64,000 bases of DNA. It comes from Allium sativum (taxonomy: Eukaryota > Streptophyta > Magnoliopsida > Asparagales > Amaryllidaceae). The first letter of the stretch is position 1. Every line of letters starts with the position of its first letter. Position numbers and translations under genes: made by a program. The DNA lies in NCBI GenBank assembly GCA_030737875.1, contig CM060926.1:160095579-160159578 (forward strand), written 5' to 3'. Positions 12,129 through 25,820 of the stretch are shown here, in pieces. The notes under the pieces were generated by a model that did no database searches, was not told the origin of the DNA, and was given only the letters and a program-made list of their open reading frames with translations.

Positions 12129-13431
12129 CCCATAAGCTATCTTCATTCTACAAGCTTCAACCCAAGAAATAAAAATAAGAATCAAAACAAATTAAATTCC
12201 ATTCTTTCTTTAAAGAAATCGCAATCGTCCTCCATCACGTATCCAAGCCGACTGACTCCAAGACGACGGTGTTACCTCATGAACTCGTTAGCACAGGAGA
12301 GCGTGGAGCGGTTTGCGTGGAGCTGCGTTTGAGATCGCAGGAAGCTACTGGCCACCGGAATAACTGGGGTTGGTTGAGGAGAACCGGAGGAGGCCGCCGG
12401 TGCTGGGTAACGTGGCGCAGTGGTATTTGGTGTTTCCAGTAGGGCATGGGGCGTTTTAAGTGTATACGGTGAAGTGGAATGGAGCATGGATGGATTGCAT
12501 GGGGAGATGGAGTTACAAGAATTTTCGGTTGGAAAGGAAATTCATTATGGAAGGCTTGGTGTTCGATGTACTCCTTTATGTACAGTGAAGGACTTAGTAG
12601 TTCGAAAATGGGGGAAGGAGACAAGGATTTAAAGTGTTGCTTGTTTTACTGTACTACGACGCGGAACTGGAGATAGACATATTGCTTTGATGGAGGAATA
12701 ACTTTGGAGCATTAAAACCTGTGACGGAAGCATGTAGGAAGTGAAGTCTGGGTTATTTTTAGTGAAATGGTTTGCGAGTCCTGCCGAATGGACGTGGCCA
12801 TTAAACTGGAAGCAGGGATTAAACGTTTAGGGTGGTCCTGGTACTGGATATGGAGAATACGAAGAGGAGATGGTGTACGTGGGCCGGGTTGGTTGGTTAG
12901 CAGGCTGAATCGAAAATATACAATGAAGGCCCAATAATATAAAAAAGGTGGGAGCTTGGGTCAGATTTTCAAGAAGTGGAATGTTGTCCGGTTAAGGTTC
13001 AAATGTTGTTGTGCGGAGCGGGTAACACATGGGTACGGGCTAAAATAAGTGAATCCCTTAGGATCATAGGGACGCAGGCCACATAATGGAACTGGTCTGG
13101 GCCGATTTGGGGTTCGTTACGACTTATGGTGGAATTAAACATCAGATTTGATCAACTGACGTTAATCAATGTTTCACGACCGAGGTGAGTAAATTCACTA
13201 ACTCTACTTTAATTTAAAACATTATAATTTTATTTTAAATATTTGATTGAATGTTGTGTGTGCGATGGTTGCTTGGATGAATTCACCGAATTATTCGGTT
13301 GAAATAATATATATCGTCATATATATAAACCGGCGATTGAAAACTGATGCCGTTTACCATTATATTTCATACTGACATGAAATAAGTGTTATTTGTGTTG
13401 ACTAACATCTGTAGATACAGGAAACCGATTG

Positions 13432-13453
13432 GAGGAATCCAACCGGATTCCTC
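13432..13453 (+). repeat. 9-bp hairpin in LTR-b
   Basis: GAGGAATCC AACC GGATTCCTC folds into a tight stem with a 4-base loop. The equivalent in LTR-c (about 21076) has one loop change and an intact stem. Confidence 0.7.
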
Positions 13454-15263
13454 AACTATGATTATTTTATATATATTGCATTGACTGATATGACCGATAA
13501 TTTGTGATTGATTTGTGTATGCTTGAAATGTTTAAATAACATGGCCCTGAAATAATAGTTATTTAAAAACCGTAAGTATATTAGAAAGGATTTCTATATT
13601 TAAAAGGAAAATCTATTATTTGTTACATTTGAATAATAGGAATTTAATATTGATTGGGTTAGGATGAAATAACTTGTTTCAGTAATGTAAAACAAGCAGT
13701 TTGACTTAAAAACAATAGGTAAAATGGGATGAAATAATTATCATTGGAAAGTTTTGGAAATATGAATTCAAGCATGCATTTTAAAGGGGGAACGGTGAAA
13801 TTTATTTCAACGTTCAGGATGTGATTAGGGATTAAAATAAATCCATTTGATTTATAATTTGATATTCGGCTGTGTTGAGGATTATGAAAGTATTTATGGT
13901 AAGGATTTTATTATAGAATCTATTAAGATAGTTAATATTGATTTTAAAACCAATAGATTTAAATATGATATGGAATCAAGATCAAGTTATAAACTAAGTT
14001 TATAATTGAGGAGGGTTGACTCGAAAGTGTGGTTATAAAGCAAGGTTGAATTATAAATTCAGGAATTAACTTGGATGGATGGGATTTTTAACCAGTAATG
14101 ATATTAGATTTAACGAAATAAGATTTCTAAAAGAAATAATATTCACATTTTAAATAATGTTTAAAAAAAAGAGAGGAAAGTTGCAGATTAAATATTCATA
14201 ACAGAAACTAGGAATATTTCCCAAGATGTATGAAAAACTAAATGGGTATTGAGTCGTAATGAGATGTTTACTTGAACTAAGAAAAATAATTCGAATAAAG
14301 AGAAAAATATCAAAGGACGTAGAAAGTAAATGATTTTTGATAAAGGAAGTTATAAATGAAATTATGTAAGGGAGATGGAGCAAAGAATTAATGTTTAAAA
14401 TAAATAACCAAGTTCTAAAGTAAGGATATGGTGTTATAAAACCATAAAACAAGAAATACGGTTTGATGAATATTATAAGTAAAAGGGAGTTTAGAGTTAC
14501 AGACATATATTTATTCCATGATAAGAATATTGTCAATCAAGGTCTGACAGGTAAATTAAATACTCCAACTTGAACGACTTCGCTATTATCAAGGAATGGT
14601 ATTAGTTTGTAATTGAAAGAGATGTCGAGATTAGCTAAAAAGTGGAATATAGCAGCGTATTGCAAGATTTTGAACTATAACGATAAAATAACGTTGTAGA
14701 TCAGACTTTAGCGTTACTGTGATGTCGAGATTTGTTATAACGAGAAATATTACAGCGTATTTGCAAGTTTTAACGATAACAATAAATTAATGCTATGGAC
14801 CAAGCTTATGTGTGATTAATATATATATATAGCACTATTCCCTAGAAATGGAAACAGTTTGGTTTGAAATCCAATTATTCTAAAGTAATAAGTAACAATG
14901 TTTGCCCAAAGAAATATACGAGTGTTATGTTGGGTTGGGAACAAAGACAAATAATTGAGATTTAATATATCCCCCGTAGTAAATGGAAATATCTAAAGTT
15001 TGGAAATTGATTAAAACAACATTAATGATAAATTATGTCGTTCGAATTCAAATAAGAAATGTTAGGAAAGGGGGAAATGTTTTCGAACGTTAATAACATA
15101 TGTTTTGAAATAAGGGAAAACAAGAGTTAAAATAACTAGAAATGTTTTCGAAGAAATGTGAAGGGATAAACGGCTTATGGGAAACTGGAAACTTAATGTA
15201 AAATAAAAGGGCCAGTGATTGTGTAATGTTTAATTGTACATTTTAATGGATATTTTGTTTTTA

Positions 15264-15293
15264 CTTCGATAGTTAAATAACCGACTATCGAAG
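15264..15293 (+). repeat. Perfect 10-bp hairpin in LTR-b
   Basis: Same stem and loop as at 7619-7648. Confidence 0.8.
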
Positions 15294-16674
15294 TGTTTTG
15301 ACGATCATTGTCAGTACGGAGAGACCGGTTGAATATATTATCTGAAACCACACCGTATAGGCATAAGCGCTGCGAATTAGATTATGCTGAAGACAATTAA
15401 AGACAGAGTGAAATGCAAGGGTCGTCCTATTCCAGAATGGTGCTTGCTGGTTGTCCAGTCCCAGGACAACTTGTATGGACGAGTGCCTCACAGAGTATAC
15501 CTAACAAATCACCTACGATTTATCTCTAAAAGGTATTGCGTCTGGTGGCGGAGGAATTCGTTCCTCTAAGCTTTTTATACCCGTGATATTTTTGGAAATC
15601 GATCAGTGAATTGACGGGTTTGACGATGTGGCATTCAAAGTGAATGGTGATCTGATATATTGAAGATAAACGTAGCCTCTAGCTTTACAACTGAGAAATG
15701 ACAGAAATCGGGCAGGCAGCATGGTTATGTGGGTCATTCCCATTAGGGTGTATTGTCACCGATCTAGAGAAAATTCATATTTGTTCTTCTTTCGTTTCTG
15801 TATCTTCAGATGACGGTTGGATGGCCAACAGCCGTAGGTGGCAATATATTCGATACACTCAAGAGAAATGAATGGTTGGTCATGTGTGGGCCGGGTTGCA
15901 AGATGTTCTTGTTGAACCCCATTGTATCTCCTCTAGAGTACACTGATCGGGAGGTGGTCCCATACCTTGTCATAGTTGGAATCCAATATCCAATAAGCGC
16001 CCTGCGGTTTTTGATTTTATACTATGTATGTGGAACATGAGATGCAATCATTCTGCTATTTGATTATTTATTTGATTAGACATTATTATAATATCACTGG
16101 ATTTTGATATCAAAATTATTTTGGTTATGGTAAGGTAAAAACCGTCCATGTTTATGTGTGGGCTAGTCTTACTATGATCTTTTTGTTTCAAAAGGATTTT
16201 CAAAGTTAAACGATATGGTTGGAATTTATTCACCCAGTCCCATGAATGACCCAGAGTTTATTTTGTCTTGTTTTCCCCAAACTCTTGGGTGCCTAAATTT
16301 GTACGGGCAGTCAAGTGTTTCAGGATTTTACAGATACACTTGGAGGAGCTCAAAGCAGGAGGCTTCACCGTTAGTTATATAGAGTTACTTCCGCTGTGGT
16401 ATATCATGTGTTATACTCTGATATGTTATGTATATACAAATTCAGATTTGTATTTCAAGATTATGTTATATAATATATTTTGTTCAGTCCGCTGTGAGAT
16501 TCATGTTTACTCTGATTCTGTTCAGTTATGTTCTTCTTCTATTCTATTAGTTATATCTTTCCTATCTCACCCTCTAAATTCTTTCTATTAATGACCTGAA
16601 CTTTCTTGCACTTTGAGTTGAATGTGTAGGATATTAGTCAGCTCAAATTGGTACGGATTTACGGGCCTTTTACG

Positions 16675-18223
16675 GTTGGTATCAGAGCCGAAGGTAAAGT
16701 GATTACCTGGGTACTGTGGCATTACTCAATAGAGATGGAGTTAGTAATACTCTAGATTGAGTTTGAGTGTGTGTATATGAGCGCGTATTTGTAAATTAAT
16801 ATAAAAACTATTTTATATTGTGTTGGTTGGTCAGTCGAGTGGTTTATGGATTCTGGTCGAAACAGTAATGCAAACTGTGTCAATAGGTGTTTCTAAACTC
16901 TTGAACAGAGTAATTCGACACAGCATGTTTTGAAAAGAGGGTAAATGAAAAATCTTACCCAAAATATATTTTGATATAAAGAAAGCATATATATTGGAAT
17001 TATCTAATATATATTGATAGTGCTGATCGTTATTATGATCGAATAAGATTTCAAATTGAGATGGTTATACAAATAACCAATCGAAATATTATATGAGTAT
17101 AGTATGCAAAATCAGTGAACTAAATCTGAAATTAGAACCAGAATAAAACTCTGGAAACTTGGAAAAGAGTTGGAAATAATATTTGGATTAAATATATGGG
17201 AATTTTAAAATCCTGGGAGATTTGAAATTGTTTTCCAAGTGCTATGAAAGATATTTTGAAGTAATTTCAAAAACAAAATTGTTTGAGAATAAGTTTTGAT
17301 ATTGATATAATATTGAACTCTCTTCGATCACTGGAAAATAATTCTGATAATGACGGCCGCATTATCAGTGTTCATTTTCGAGTTTCTAAAGTGACGGATT
17401 ACTACCAAAAGATATTGTTTTGAAATTATTTTGAGAAAACAAATTATTTTGAATCCTAAAAAGGAATACTGATCTTAGAAAAGCAAAGTTGTTTAATACC
17501 TCCCAGGAAGAAATTATTTGAATTAAAGACAAGTATACAAAATGAATCCATAATGTTGGGATAAAAATTTAACTTAAGGAAGTCAAATCGAAAAATGTGA
17601 AAGCAAACTGAGTTAGAAACTAAGGTGAATCCAGTGGAAATTGAATTCAAATAATATCAAGTAAAATTGAATATGATTGAACTCAGATGAATACAAGTTT
17701 GAAACCGAGAATGAAACAGGAGTTTGAAATGGTGTCGGCTTGGATATAATTGAATTGGATTTGAAGATAATTTGGTTGGAGATCATTTGAAAATACATTT
17801 GTATATGCTAAAGTGATAGCAAGTGGCAGAGATAGAGTTGAAATGCCCCGAAAAAAAAGGTACACGTTTATATTATATTGGATATGAGATATTTATGGCC
17901 GGTTTGGCAGGCCACTTGGCCGTTTGATTTTCTTTTGGAATTGGAGATGGCCTAGAGAGGCAAGTATAGTAGTACAAATTGATCCATGCAAAGGAGATGC
18001 TGGCAAAATTTCTCGGATATTGAAGTCTGTTAGAAAATGTTTAGAATTATTGGAAATATTCGTTAACATGAATAAATTAATTATTTAATTGAAATAAATT
18101 GTTTCAATTGAAAACTGAGGTTAAAAAGTGAAACAAATGATATTTAACCCGGTTAATAGGATTCGAAGCCTTTTTCCTTGCCTTAGTAATTTCGGGGACG
18201 AAATTCTTTTAAGGGGGAAGGAA
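16675..18223 (+). mobile_element. Internal region b of the LARD-like array (non-coding)
   Basis: These 1549 bp have exactly the length of internal region c (60479-62027), with roughly 1 percent mismatches by eye. They are more diverged from internal region a. There is no coding sequence. The hairpin CTGATAATG / CATTATCAG is at 17344-17368 and the polypurine tract AAGGGGGAAGGAA at 18211-18223. Confidence 0.8.
16677..16689 (+). other. Primer-binding site, array copy b
   Basis: TGGTATCAGAGCC two bases after LTR-b, as in the other copies. Confidence 0.9.
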
Positions 18224-21200
18224 CGTAGCGTCCCGCAATTTTAACGGTTTGTATTTGAATATTTTAATCAGTTTAAATATTGAATTCGTAATATAAGTGG
18301 ATTTATATATTAATTAAAATGAAGTTGAATGTATAAAATATATATTAAATATAATCGTGCCCGTAATATCGTGGCAGTTCATAATTTAACGTTCTGAACT
18401 ACAATTAAGTGTACATGACCCGTTATTAGTCAGATTTCTTCGAAACAAGAAACGTTGGAATCTGTTGAACTGTATTTTTCTAACGGAAGTGAAAAAACAA
18501 ATTTTCGGATTTTTTTATTGCAAGTTATGTCCAAATTAAATATTCAGAAAAGCAGCGGCATATTCATTTATGACCATAACGTTATTTAATTATATTTAAA
18601 TATCGAATTCGAATTTGGATAAGGTTCTGTTGAGATGTAGTTATAATTTCATTTTTAGAATTTTACTGTAATTTTTAATTAATTAAATACGCAACTTTTT
18701 ATTTGGAGTATTTTGCACCCTTAATCAACATTTTGGGATTTCATAATATAAACTGACTAGTCTATATTATTATATTTTTGAGATCGTGACACCTCGCTGG
18801 TCACGACTGTATTTTTATTTCTGTACGTAGCAGCTCGCTTATAGTCCACGAATATGTTACACCATGTTATACTTATTTCGGTGTTCATTTTGTTTGATCT
18901 GTTCTTAAACATTTTAAACGAAATAAAATGAGTCTACATAGTCGGCAAATTCAGGATTTCTATTTTTATCCAACATTAGGATTTTAATTATGCTAGCACA
19001 TTTTGAACAAGCCAAGTTTAAATAGAACCGACAAAGAAAAGTCCCACTATAACTTCGCAAATGGCAATTGCATGCATGACAAACTGTAAATTGGTGGCAT
19101 GCGTATTCATCCATCTTTGACAATGATGGAGCATTACAAAATGAATTTGACTAGTGAAAGTTTACTTCATTCTGAAGCAAGCATGTTATGTACAAAGTAA
19201 AAGAAATAAACAAATACAAAGTCACCCCATCTAACACCTACAACCTTTAGCTAACTGTATAGCCGACATGCCAAGCATGAATGTTCACCCTACTATCAAT
19301 CTCACTGTTCCTTTTTCACAGCTAACATATTGAAAATATAAACTACTTTCAACCCTATCACCTACTTCTTAACAATGAAGAAAAGAACAACTACTTATGC
19401 CTTTAGCTGAAGCCATAATCCTGCTAATTCAAGCCAACCACTTGCCCTACATTTTTGATGGCTGCCATGTATTGTCACCATGTATCGTCAGTCACTACAT
19501 TTAACATCACCAGCTACTCTAGTCGAATATAGGAAGTGAGAATTCGTAGCAGACCCTCCTCTCTCATGTTAACTTCATAGGCTGCCATGAGTTTTCAACA
19601 TTGTCACCTACCTATCCAGTCTTCATCATTGAATGGTCACATACCATTGTCAATCTGTATTTGCAGCTACTTGAAGGGAGGAGACACTGTGATTGAAAGA
19701 AAAGAAAATACCCTGTAGACCTCAAAGCTACCCTATATACCTAACACTTGGATTGCACGCAATCTTCTGCCTATTTAAACCCATAAGCTATCTTCATTCT
19801 GCAAGCTTCAACCCGAGAAATAAAAATAAGAATCAAAACAAATTAAATTCCATTCTTTCTTTAAAGAAATCTCAATCGTCCTCCATCTCGTATTCAAGCC
19901 GACCAACTCCAAGACGACGGTGTTACCTCATGAACTCGTCAGCACAGGAGAGCGTGGAGAGGTTTGCGTGGAGCTGCGTTTGACATCACAGGAAGCTACT
20001 GGCCACCGGAATAACTGGGGTTGGTCGAGGAGAACTGGAGGAGACCGTTGGTGCTGGGTAACGTGGCGCAGTGGTCTCCGGTGTTTCCAGTAGGGCATGA
20101 GACATTTCAAGTGTATACGGTGAAGTGGAAAGGAACTTGGATGGATTGCATAGGGAGATGGAGTTACATGAAGTTTCGGTTGGAAAGGAAATGCATTCTG
20201 GAAGGCTTGGAGTTCGCTGTATTCCTTTATGTACAGTGAAAGACTTAGTAGTTCGAAAATGGGGGAAGGAGACAAGTATTTAAAGTGTGGCTTGTTTTAC
20301 TATAGTGCGACGCGGAACTGGAGATAGACATATTGCTTTGATGGCGGAATAGTTTTGGAGCATTAACACCGGTGATGGAAGCATGTAGGAAGTGAAGTAT
20401 GGGTTCTTTTTAGTGAAATGGTTTGCGGGTTCTACTGAATGGACGTGGCCATAAAACTGGAAGCAAGGATTAAACGTTTAGGGTGGTCCTGGTACTAGAT
20501 ATGGAGAATACGAAGAGGAGATGGTGTACGTGGGCCAGTTGGTTGGTAAGCAGGCTGAATCGAAAATTTACAATGAAGGCCCAATAATATAAAAAAGGTG
20601 GGAGCTTGGGTCAGATTTTCAAGAAGTTGAATGTTGTCCGGTTAAGGTTCAAATGTTGTTATGCAGAGCGGGTAACACATGGGTTCGGGCTAAAATAACT
20701 GGATCCCTTAGGATCGTAGGGACGCGGGCCACATAATGGAACTGGTCTGGGCCGATTTGGGGTTCGTTACGACTTATGGTGGAATTAAACATCAGATTTG
20801 ATCAACTGACGTTAATCAACGATTCACGACCGAGGTGACTAAATTCACTAACTCTACTTCAATTTAAAATATTATAATTTTATTTTAAATATTTGATTGA
20901 ATGTTGTGTGTGCGATGGTTGCTTGGATGAATTCACTGAATTATTTGGTTGAAATAATATATATCGTCATATATATAAACCGGCGATTGAAAACTAATGC
21001 CGTTTACCATTATATTTCATACTGACATGAAAGTGTTATTTGTGTTGACTAACATCTGTAGATACAGGAAACCGGTTGGAGGAATCCAACTGGATTCCTC
21101 AACTATGATTATTTTATATATATTGCATTGACTGATATGACCGATAATATGTGATTGATTTGTGTATGCTTGAAATGTTTAAATAACATGGCCCTGAAAT

Positions 21201-22022
21201 AACAGTTATTTAAAAATCGTAAGTATATTAGAAAGGATTTCTATATTTAAAAGGAAAATCTATTATTTGTAATATTTAAATAATAGGAATTTAATATTGA
21301 TTGGGTTAGGATGAAATAACTTGTTTCAGTTATGTAAAACAAGCGGTTTGACTTAAAAACAATAGGTAAAATGGGACGAAATAATTATCATTGGAAAGTT
21401 TGGGAAATATGAATTCAAGCATACATTTTAAAGGGGGAACGGTGAAATTTATTTCAACGTTCAGGATGTGATTAGGGATTAAAATAAATCCATTTGATTT
21501 ATAATTGGATATTCGGCTGTGTCGAGGATTATGAAAGTATTTATGGTCAGGATTTTATTATAGAATCTATTAAGATAGTTAATATTGATTTTATAACCAA
21601 TAGATTTAAATATGATATGGAATCAAGATCAAGTTATAAACAAAGTTTATAATTGAGGAGGGTTGACTCGAAAGTGCGATTATAAAGCAAGGTTGAATTA
21701 TAAATTCAGGAATTAACTTGGATGGATGGGATTTTTAACCAGTAATGATATTAGATTTAACGAAATAAGATTTCTAAAAGAAATAATATTCACATTTTGA
21801 ATAATGTTTAAAAAAAGAGAGAAAAGTTGCAGATTAAATATTCATAACAGAAACTAGGAATATTTCCCAAGATGTATGTAAAACTAAATGGGTATTGAGT
21901 CGTAATGAGATGTTTACTTGAACTAAGAAAAATAATTCGAATAAAGAGAAAAATATCAAAGGACGAAGAAAGTAAATGATTTTTGATAAAGGAAGTTATA
22001 AATGAAATTATGTAAGGGAGAT
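18224..22022 (+). repeat. Array LTR-c, left part, broken at 22022
   Basis: It starts CGTAGCGTCCCGC and follows LTR-b colinearly up to the position equivalent to 14376. Homology then stops and the composite block begins. The LTR resumes at 59023 with the equivalent of 15219, so 842 bp are missing. Adding both parts and the gap gives 6097 bp, which agrees with the 6104 bp of LTR-b. Confidence 0.85.
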
Positions 22023-22070
22023 TATGTAAGGAAGTTATAATGAAATTTTCGATCAGATGAAAGCAATCCA
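21991..22070 (+). other. Scrambled left junction with re-copied local sequence and a Tat gag sliver
   Basis: LTR sequence at 21991-22020 is partly copied again just after it. ATTATGTAAGG occurs at 22008 and 22021, and GGAAGTTATAA...TGAAATT at 21991 and 22030. Then TCGATCAGATGAA (22049-22061) begins a short piece that on the minus strand reads DCFHLIENF, like the conserved Tat gag motif (TEDC-x-HL-x-x-x-IE). This looks like template switching during break repair (inference). Confidence 0.6.
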
Positions 22071-22075
22071 TCCGA

Positions 22076-24490
22076 TTTCTTTGAATGGCTAGTGGTGCCA
22101 TTTGGGTTGACTAATGTGCCAGCATATTTCGTGGATCTTATGAATAGGGTGTTCCGAGATTTCTTGAATAAGTTCGTTGTGGTCTTTGTGGATGACATTC
22201 TGATCTTCTCAAAGAGCGAGGAAGAGCATGCCCTACGTTTAGGGGAGGTTTTGAGGACTCTCCGAGCGCACCAGTTTAAGGCGAAATTCTCCAAATGTCA
22301 CTTTTGGAGAGAGGAAGTAAGATTTCTAGGGCATGTGGTCTCCAAGGATGGGATAGCGGTGGATCCCGCGAAAGTAGTTGTAGTTCAAGATTGGAAGATT
22401 CCAAAGAATGCAATGGACGTGAGGAGTTTTCTTGGCTTGGCGGGCTATTATAGAAAGTTTATCAAGGACTTCGCAAAGATATCAGCCCCACTCACCAGAC
22501 TGACGAAGAAGAATATGACCATTTCTTGGAGTATTGACTGTGAGGAGGCTTTTCAGCGACTGAAGAAGGCTCTGACAACAGCCCCGGTTTTGACTTTGCC
22601 TTATGGGAACAAAGTGTTCACAGTGTACACAGAAATGTGGTGCAGGGCATGGTGCGGTCTTGATGCAAGAGGGAAGGGTAGTATGCTACGGTGGTAGACA
22701 GTTGAGGGTTCATGAGAAGAACTACCCTACCCATGATTTGGAATTGGCTGCTATAGTATTCGCGCTTAAGACTTGGCGACATTATCTACTTGGAGAGAGG
22801 TTCGAGTTGTACATGGATCATAAATCTTTCCAGTATCTATTCTCACAGAGGGATCTCAATTTGAGACAGCAGAGATGGATGGAGTTTCTAGCGTCCTATG
22901 ATTTTGAGATTGCTTATACCCCTGGCAAGGGTAATGTGGTGGCGGACGCGTTGAGTAGGCAGAGGATGACTTTGAGTCCTCTATTCGTAGAGAGGCGAGG
23001 CTTGGAGTACATATCGACCTTCAATTTTAGGCCATCTACAGATCTTATACCTGGTTTTTTTGCATCCTTAGAGGTGCGACCTACTCTTATGGATCAGATA
23101 GGATCTTCGCAGCTAGAGGATCCACAGATAGCAGACATCTTGGACAGGCTCAGTAGAGGGGAGACTTCTAGTCACCTTAGTAGATATTCCACGGATGATA
23201 GAGGGTAGTTGCGACGGGATGGAAGGCTTTGTGTTCCTCGAGTTGGGAGTCTGTTGAGGACAGTCCTTGAGGACGCCCATCATTCTAGGATGACTATCCA
23301 TCCGGGCGGCGATAAGATGTATAGAGATATGAAGAGGCTTTTCTTTTGGGCTGGGATGAAGAAAGATATAGTGGAGTTTGTCTATCGATGTTTAGTTTGT
23401 CAGCAAGTTAAAGCTGAACAGAAAAAGCCTGGCGGTTTGCTTCTTCCTTTGGACGTCCCATAGTCGAAGTGGGAGAGCATCTCTATGTATTTCATCGATG
23501 GTTTGCCTGTATCGAGGAAAGGCAACATCAGTATTTGGGTTATAGTAGACATGCTTACAAAGAGCGCTCATTTTTATTCTTATTAAGAGCAAGAGAACGG
23601 TAGCATAGTTGGCATAAGTTTATCTTCGTGAGATAGTCCATTTACATGGAGTACCTTCTAGCATAGTGAGTGATCGTGACCCCATCTTCACTAGTGAGTT
23701 CTGGAAGAGCCTGCAAGAGGCACTAGGTACACAGTTATGTTTGAGCACCGCCCTCAGATCGATGGGCAGACTGAGAGGGTGAATAGAGATCTTGAGGATC
23801 TTTTGAGGCTGTGTATCCTAGACTTCGGAGGGATGAGCATCTTCCGTTTGTTGAGTTCGCCTACAACAACAGTTATCAGTTTGGTATAGGCATGGCACCC
23901 TTCGAGGCATTGTACGGACGACCTTGTAGATCACCGACTTATTAGTGGGACTCTACGGATAGGCTTCTACTTGGACCTAAGATGATTAGAGAGACTTCAG
24001 AAAAGATTGATCTTATCCGCAGACGCATAAAGACAGCTCAGGACAGGCAGAAGTCATACGAAGATAAGAGAAGGACCGATATTGAGTTTGAAGTGGGAGA
24101 CACGGTTTTCATCAAAGTATCACCTTTGAGGAATGTGGTTCGCTTTGGATCTGCAGGGACGCCAAGGTTTGTAGGGCCATTTCCCATACTGGAAAGGATA
24201 GGTTAAATGGCCTATAGGGCCAGATAGATTGGCGGGTGTTCATGATGTTTTCCACGTTTCTCATTTGCGGAAATGTCAGCACGATAAAGCATATATAGTT
24301 GAGCCGAGCATGCTTGAGGAGGTAGAGGTAGAAAGGGAGGCGACGGTTAGATGAGTTCCTACCCGTATACTTGGATCATAGATTAAGAAGCTACGCAATA
24401 GAGAAGTTAAGTTGATGAAAGTGCAATGGGGAGAAAACGGCGAGGATGCAACTTGTTCCAGAGAGGCTGAGCTACGCATGATAACTTATA
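22076..24490 (+). pseudogene. Chromovirus pol fragment: RT, RNase H, integrase, chromodomain remnant
   Basis: The homology begins inside RT at [10 protein letters not shown], just before the FVDD active-site strand (near 22180-22200), and runs through the RNase H and integrase zinc finger. It aligns along its length with 51887-54300 of the intact element. A frameshift lies near 22635, stops at 23206 (TAG) and 23461 (TAG), and small deletions and stops in the integrase core (23500-23960). The late piece 23982-24206 encodes the GPF-type C-terminal integrase region, followed by a broken chromodomain to about 24490. No gag, protease, LTR or primer site is attached. It is non-functional, the same lineage as the intact element but clearly older. 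Confidence 0.9.
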
Positions 24491-25820
24491 GATGATCACG
24501 TACGGAAGTTGCTACCCCAAACAAAGGAGCTTCCCGAGAAAGACAAAACCAAATAGGCTGGCTCATCAATGGTTCGCAGAGTAGAGTGATTAGAGGGAGA
24601 TTGCTATAGGGAGGTATACGCTTCTTCGTATGATAGAGGTGGGTTTGTGACTTGCCGTAGAAAGAACTTTCATCCTCCCAACATTCGATCGACTGCCAAC
24701 ATGCAATCAATACCTACGCTCCCCACTGCACTTCTTTCACAATGAGTACTATTAGAGAAACTTTGACTTTGAGAAGCATGAGAATATGTATGTAGTAAAG
24801 AAGGGGTAATCAATGGCATGCGCCTAATCCGCTCTTACAGATAGAGATCTGCTCCTCAAGTGCAAGATTCGCTGCTAATTGAATTGGAATTTCCGGGCCT
24901 AAAACCCCGGGCTTAGTAAGCGCTTTTAGTCATCTGTTTGCTTGTACGATTGGGTTTGTGTTCAGTCTACCTATAGCTAATGAAGTCAGCCTTGCTTGAA
25001 GGAAAGAGAAAGATAGTCAATCCGGATTTACTTAAGACTTTTCAGTAGGTGAATCCGCTGCTCCTGCTCCAGAGTAAGGGGTGGAAGGCTAGAGGATCTC
25101 AACCACTTATTTTGCACAGAATAAGTGTCGTTAATAGCATGGATCGAACGAGAAGGATGGGATTGGGTTCAGTTAAGGTAACCTAGAGGGTGGGTGAAAG
25201 CCTAATTTCAATCGAGCTTGCATCTTAGTACGAAAGTCTTGATCAAATTGGTAAGATCTTTCACATTAAGTGAAGTTTTTTTCCAAAGTGAAATGCAATC
25301 GCCTGCTCTCTTGGTTCTTTCTTCGCTTCGAGCGATCTAGAATGATAAGATCCTCTAGCTGGGCTTCTTGTAATCCCTCCTTAGGTACTGATACTACAAG
25401 GTTGTTTTTGGGATGCTTCTGGTACTCAAAATACCCTTATCCTTCTTCTGAGCTAGTTCCCCCCTGGGGTTTGATATTCAATGGCAGTTGTTAGTTTTTC
25501 TCCAAGCAAGACAGTTGCAATAGGGAGAGTATAAGTACTAAACGGAGTCTCAGTAGAAGTCTTTTTACCCCTGAAAGAACCTCCTGGGAAGTGGATTCAC
25601 TTATAGACCCTGTAGTTGTATTTGTATAAGTCTCCGGTCTCATAAACAGTGCCTATAGACCCCCCAAAAGACGAATAGTTAGCCGCCTTAATAAAGAAGC
25701 TTTTTGCCCGAAAGGACTAAATCAATCACAACACAATGGGGGAGGGCATAGGCCCTTGTTGATACAGCAGCAACCCATAACTTCATATCCGAGGGGACCG
25801 ATCCAATATACTCTGCCGGG
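24491..25820 (+). other. Unassigned DNA between pol fragment and mitochondrial-like mosaic
   Basis: Only short frames without recognisable motifs are seen (for example 25270-25494). The composition resembles the mosaic to the right rather than the array. The first mosaic marker motif (GGTGCGTAGCG) appears at 25825, so the start of the organelle-like DNA lies somewhere here. Confidence 0.4.

Larger units (their letters stand above)
10571..16674 (+). repeat. Array LTR-b, complete (6104 bp)
   Basis: It begins CGTAGCGTCCCGC after a polypurine tract and ends CCTTTTACG two bases before a primer-binding site. The only terminal inverted repeat is CGTA...TACG, not TG...CA. A likely TATA box lies at 12121. 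No protein-coding sequence is recognised in 6.1 kb. The sequence is A+T rich, with local G+C-richer DNA around 12240-13150. It is the only LTR of the array wholly contained and unbroken in the window. Confidence 0.85.

Noticed and set aside
12042..12624. Overlapping frames on both strands, repeated near 19693-20275 and 63498-63915
   Set aside because: Several overlapping frames on both strands in a locally G+C-rich part of the LTR. Chance openness is more likely than coding.
14150..14536. 128-codon minus-strand frame rich in I, F, S and L
   Set aside because: Low-complexity translation of A+T-rich LTR. The LTR-c equivalent differs in frame extent.
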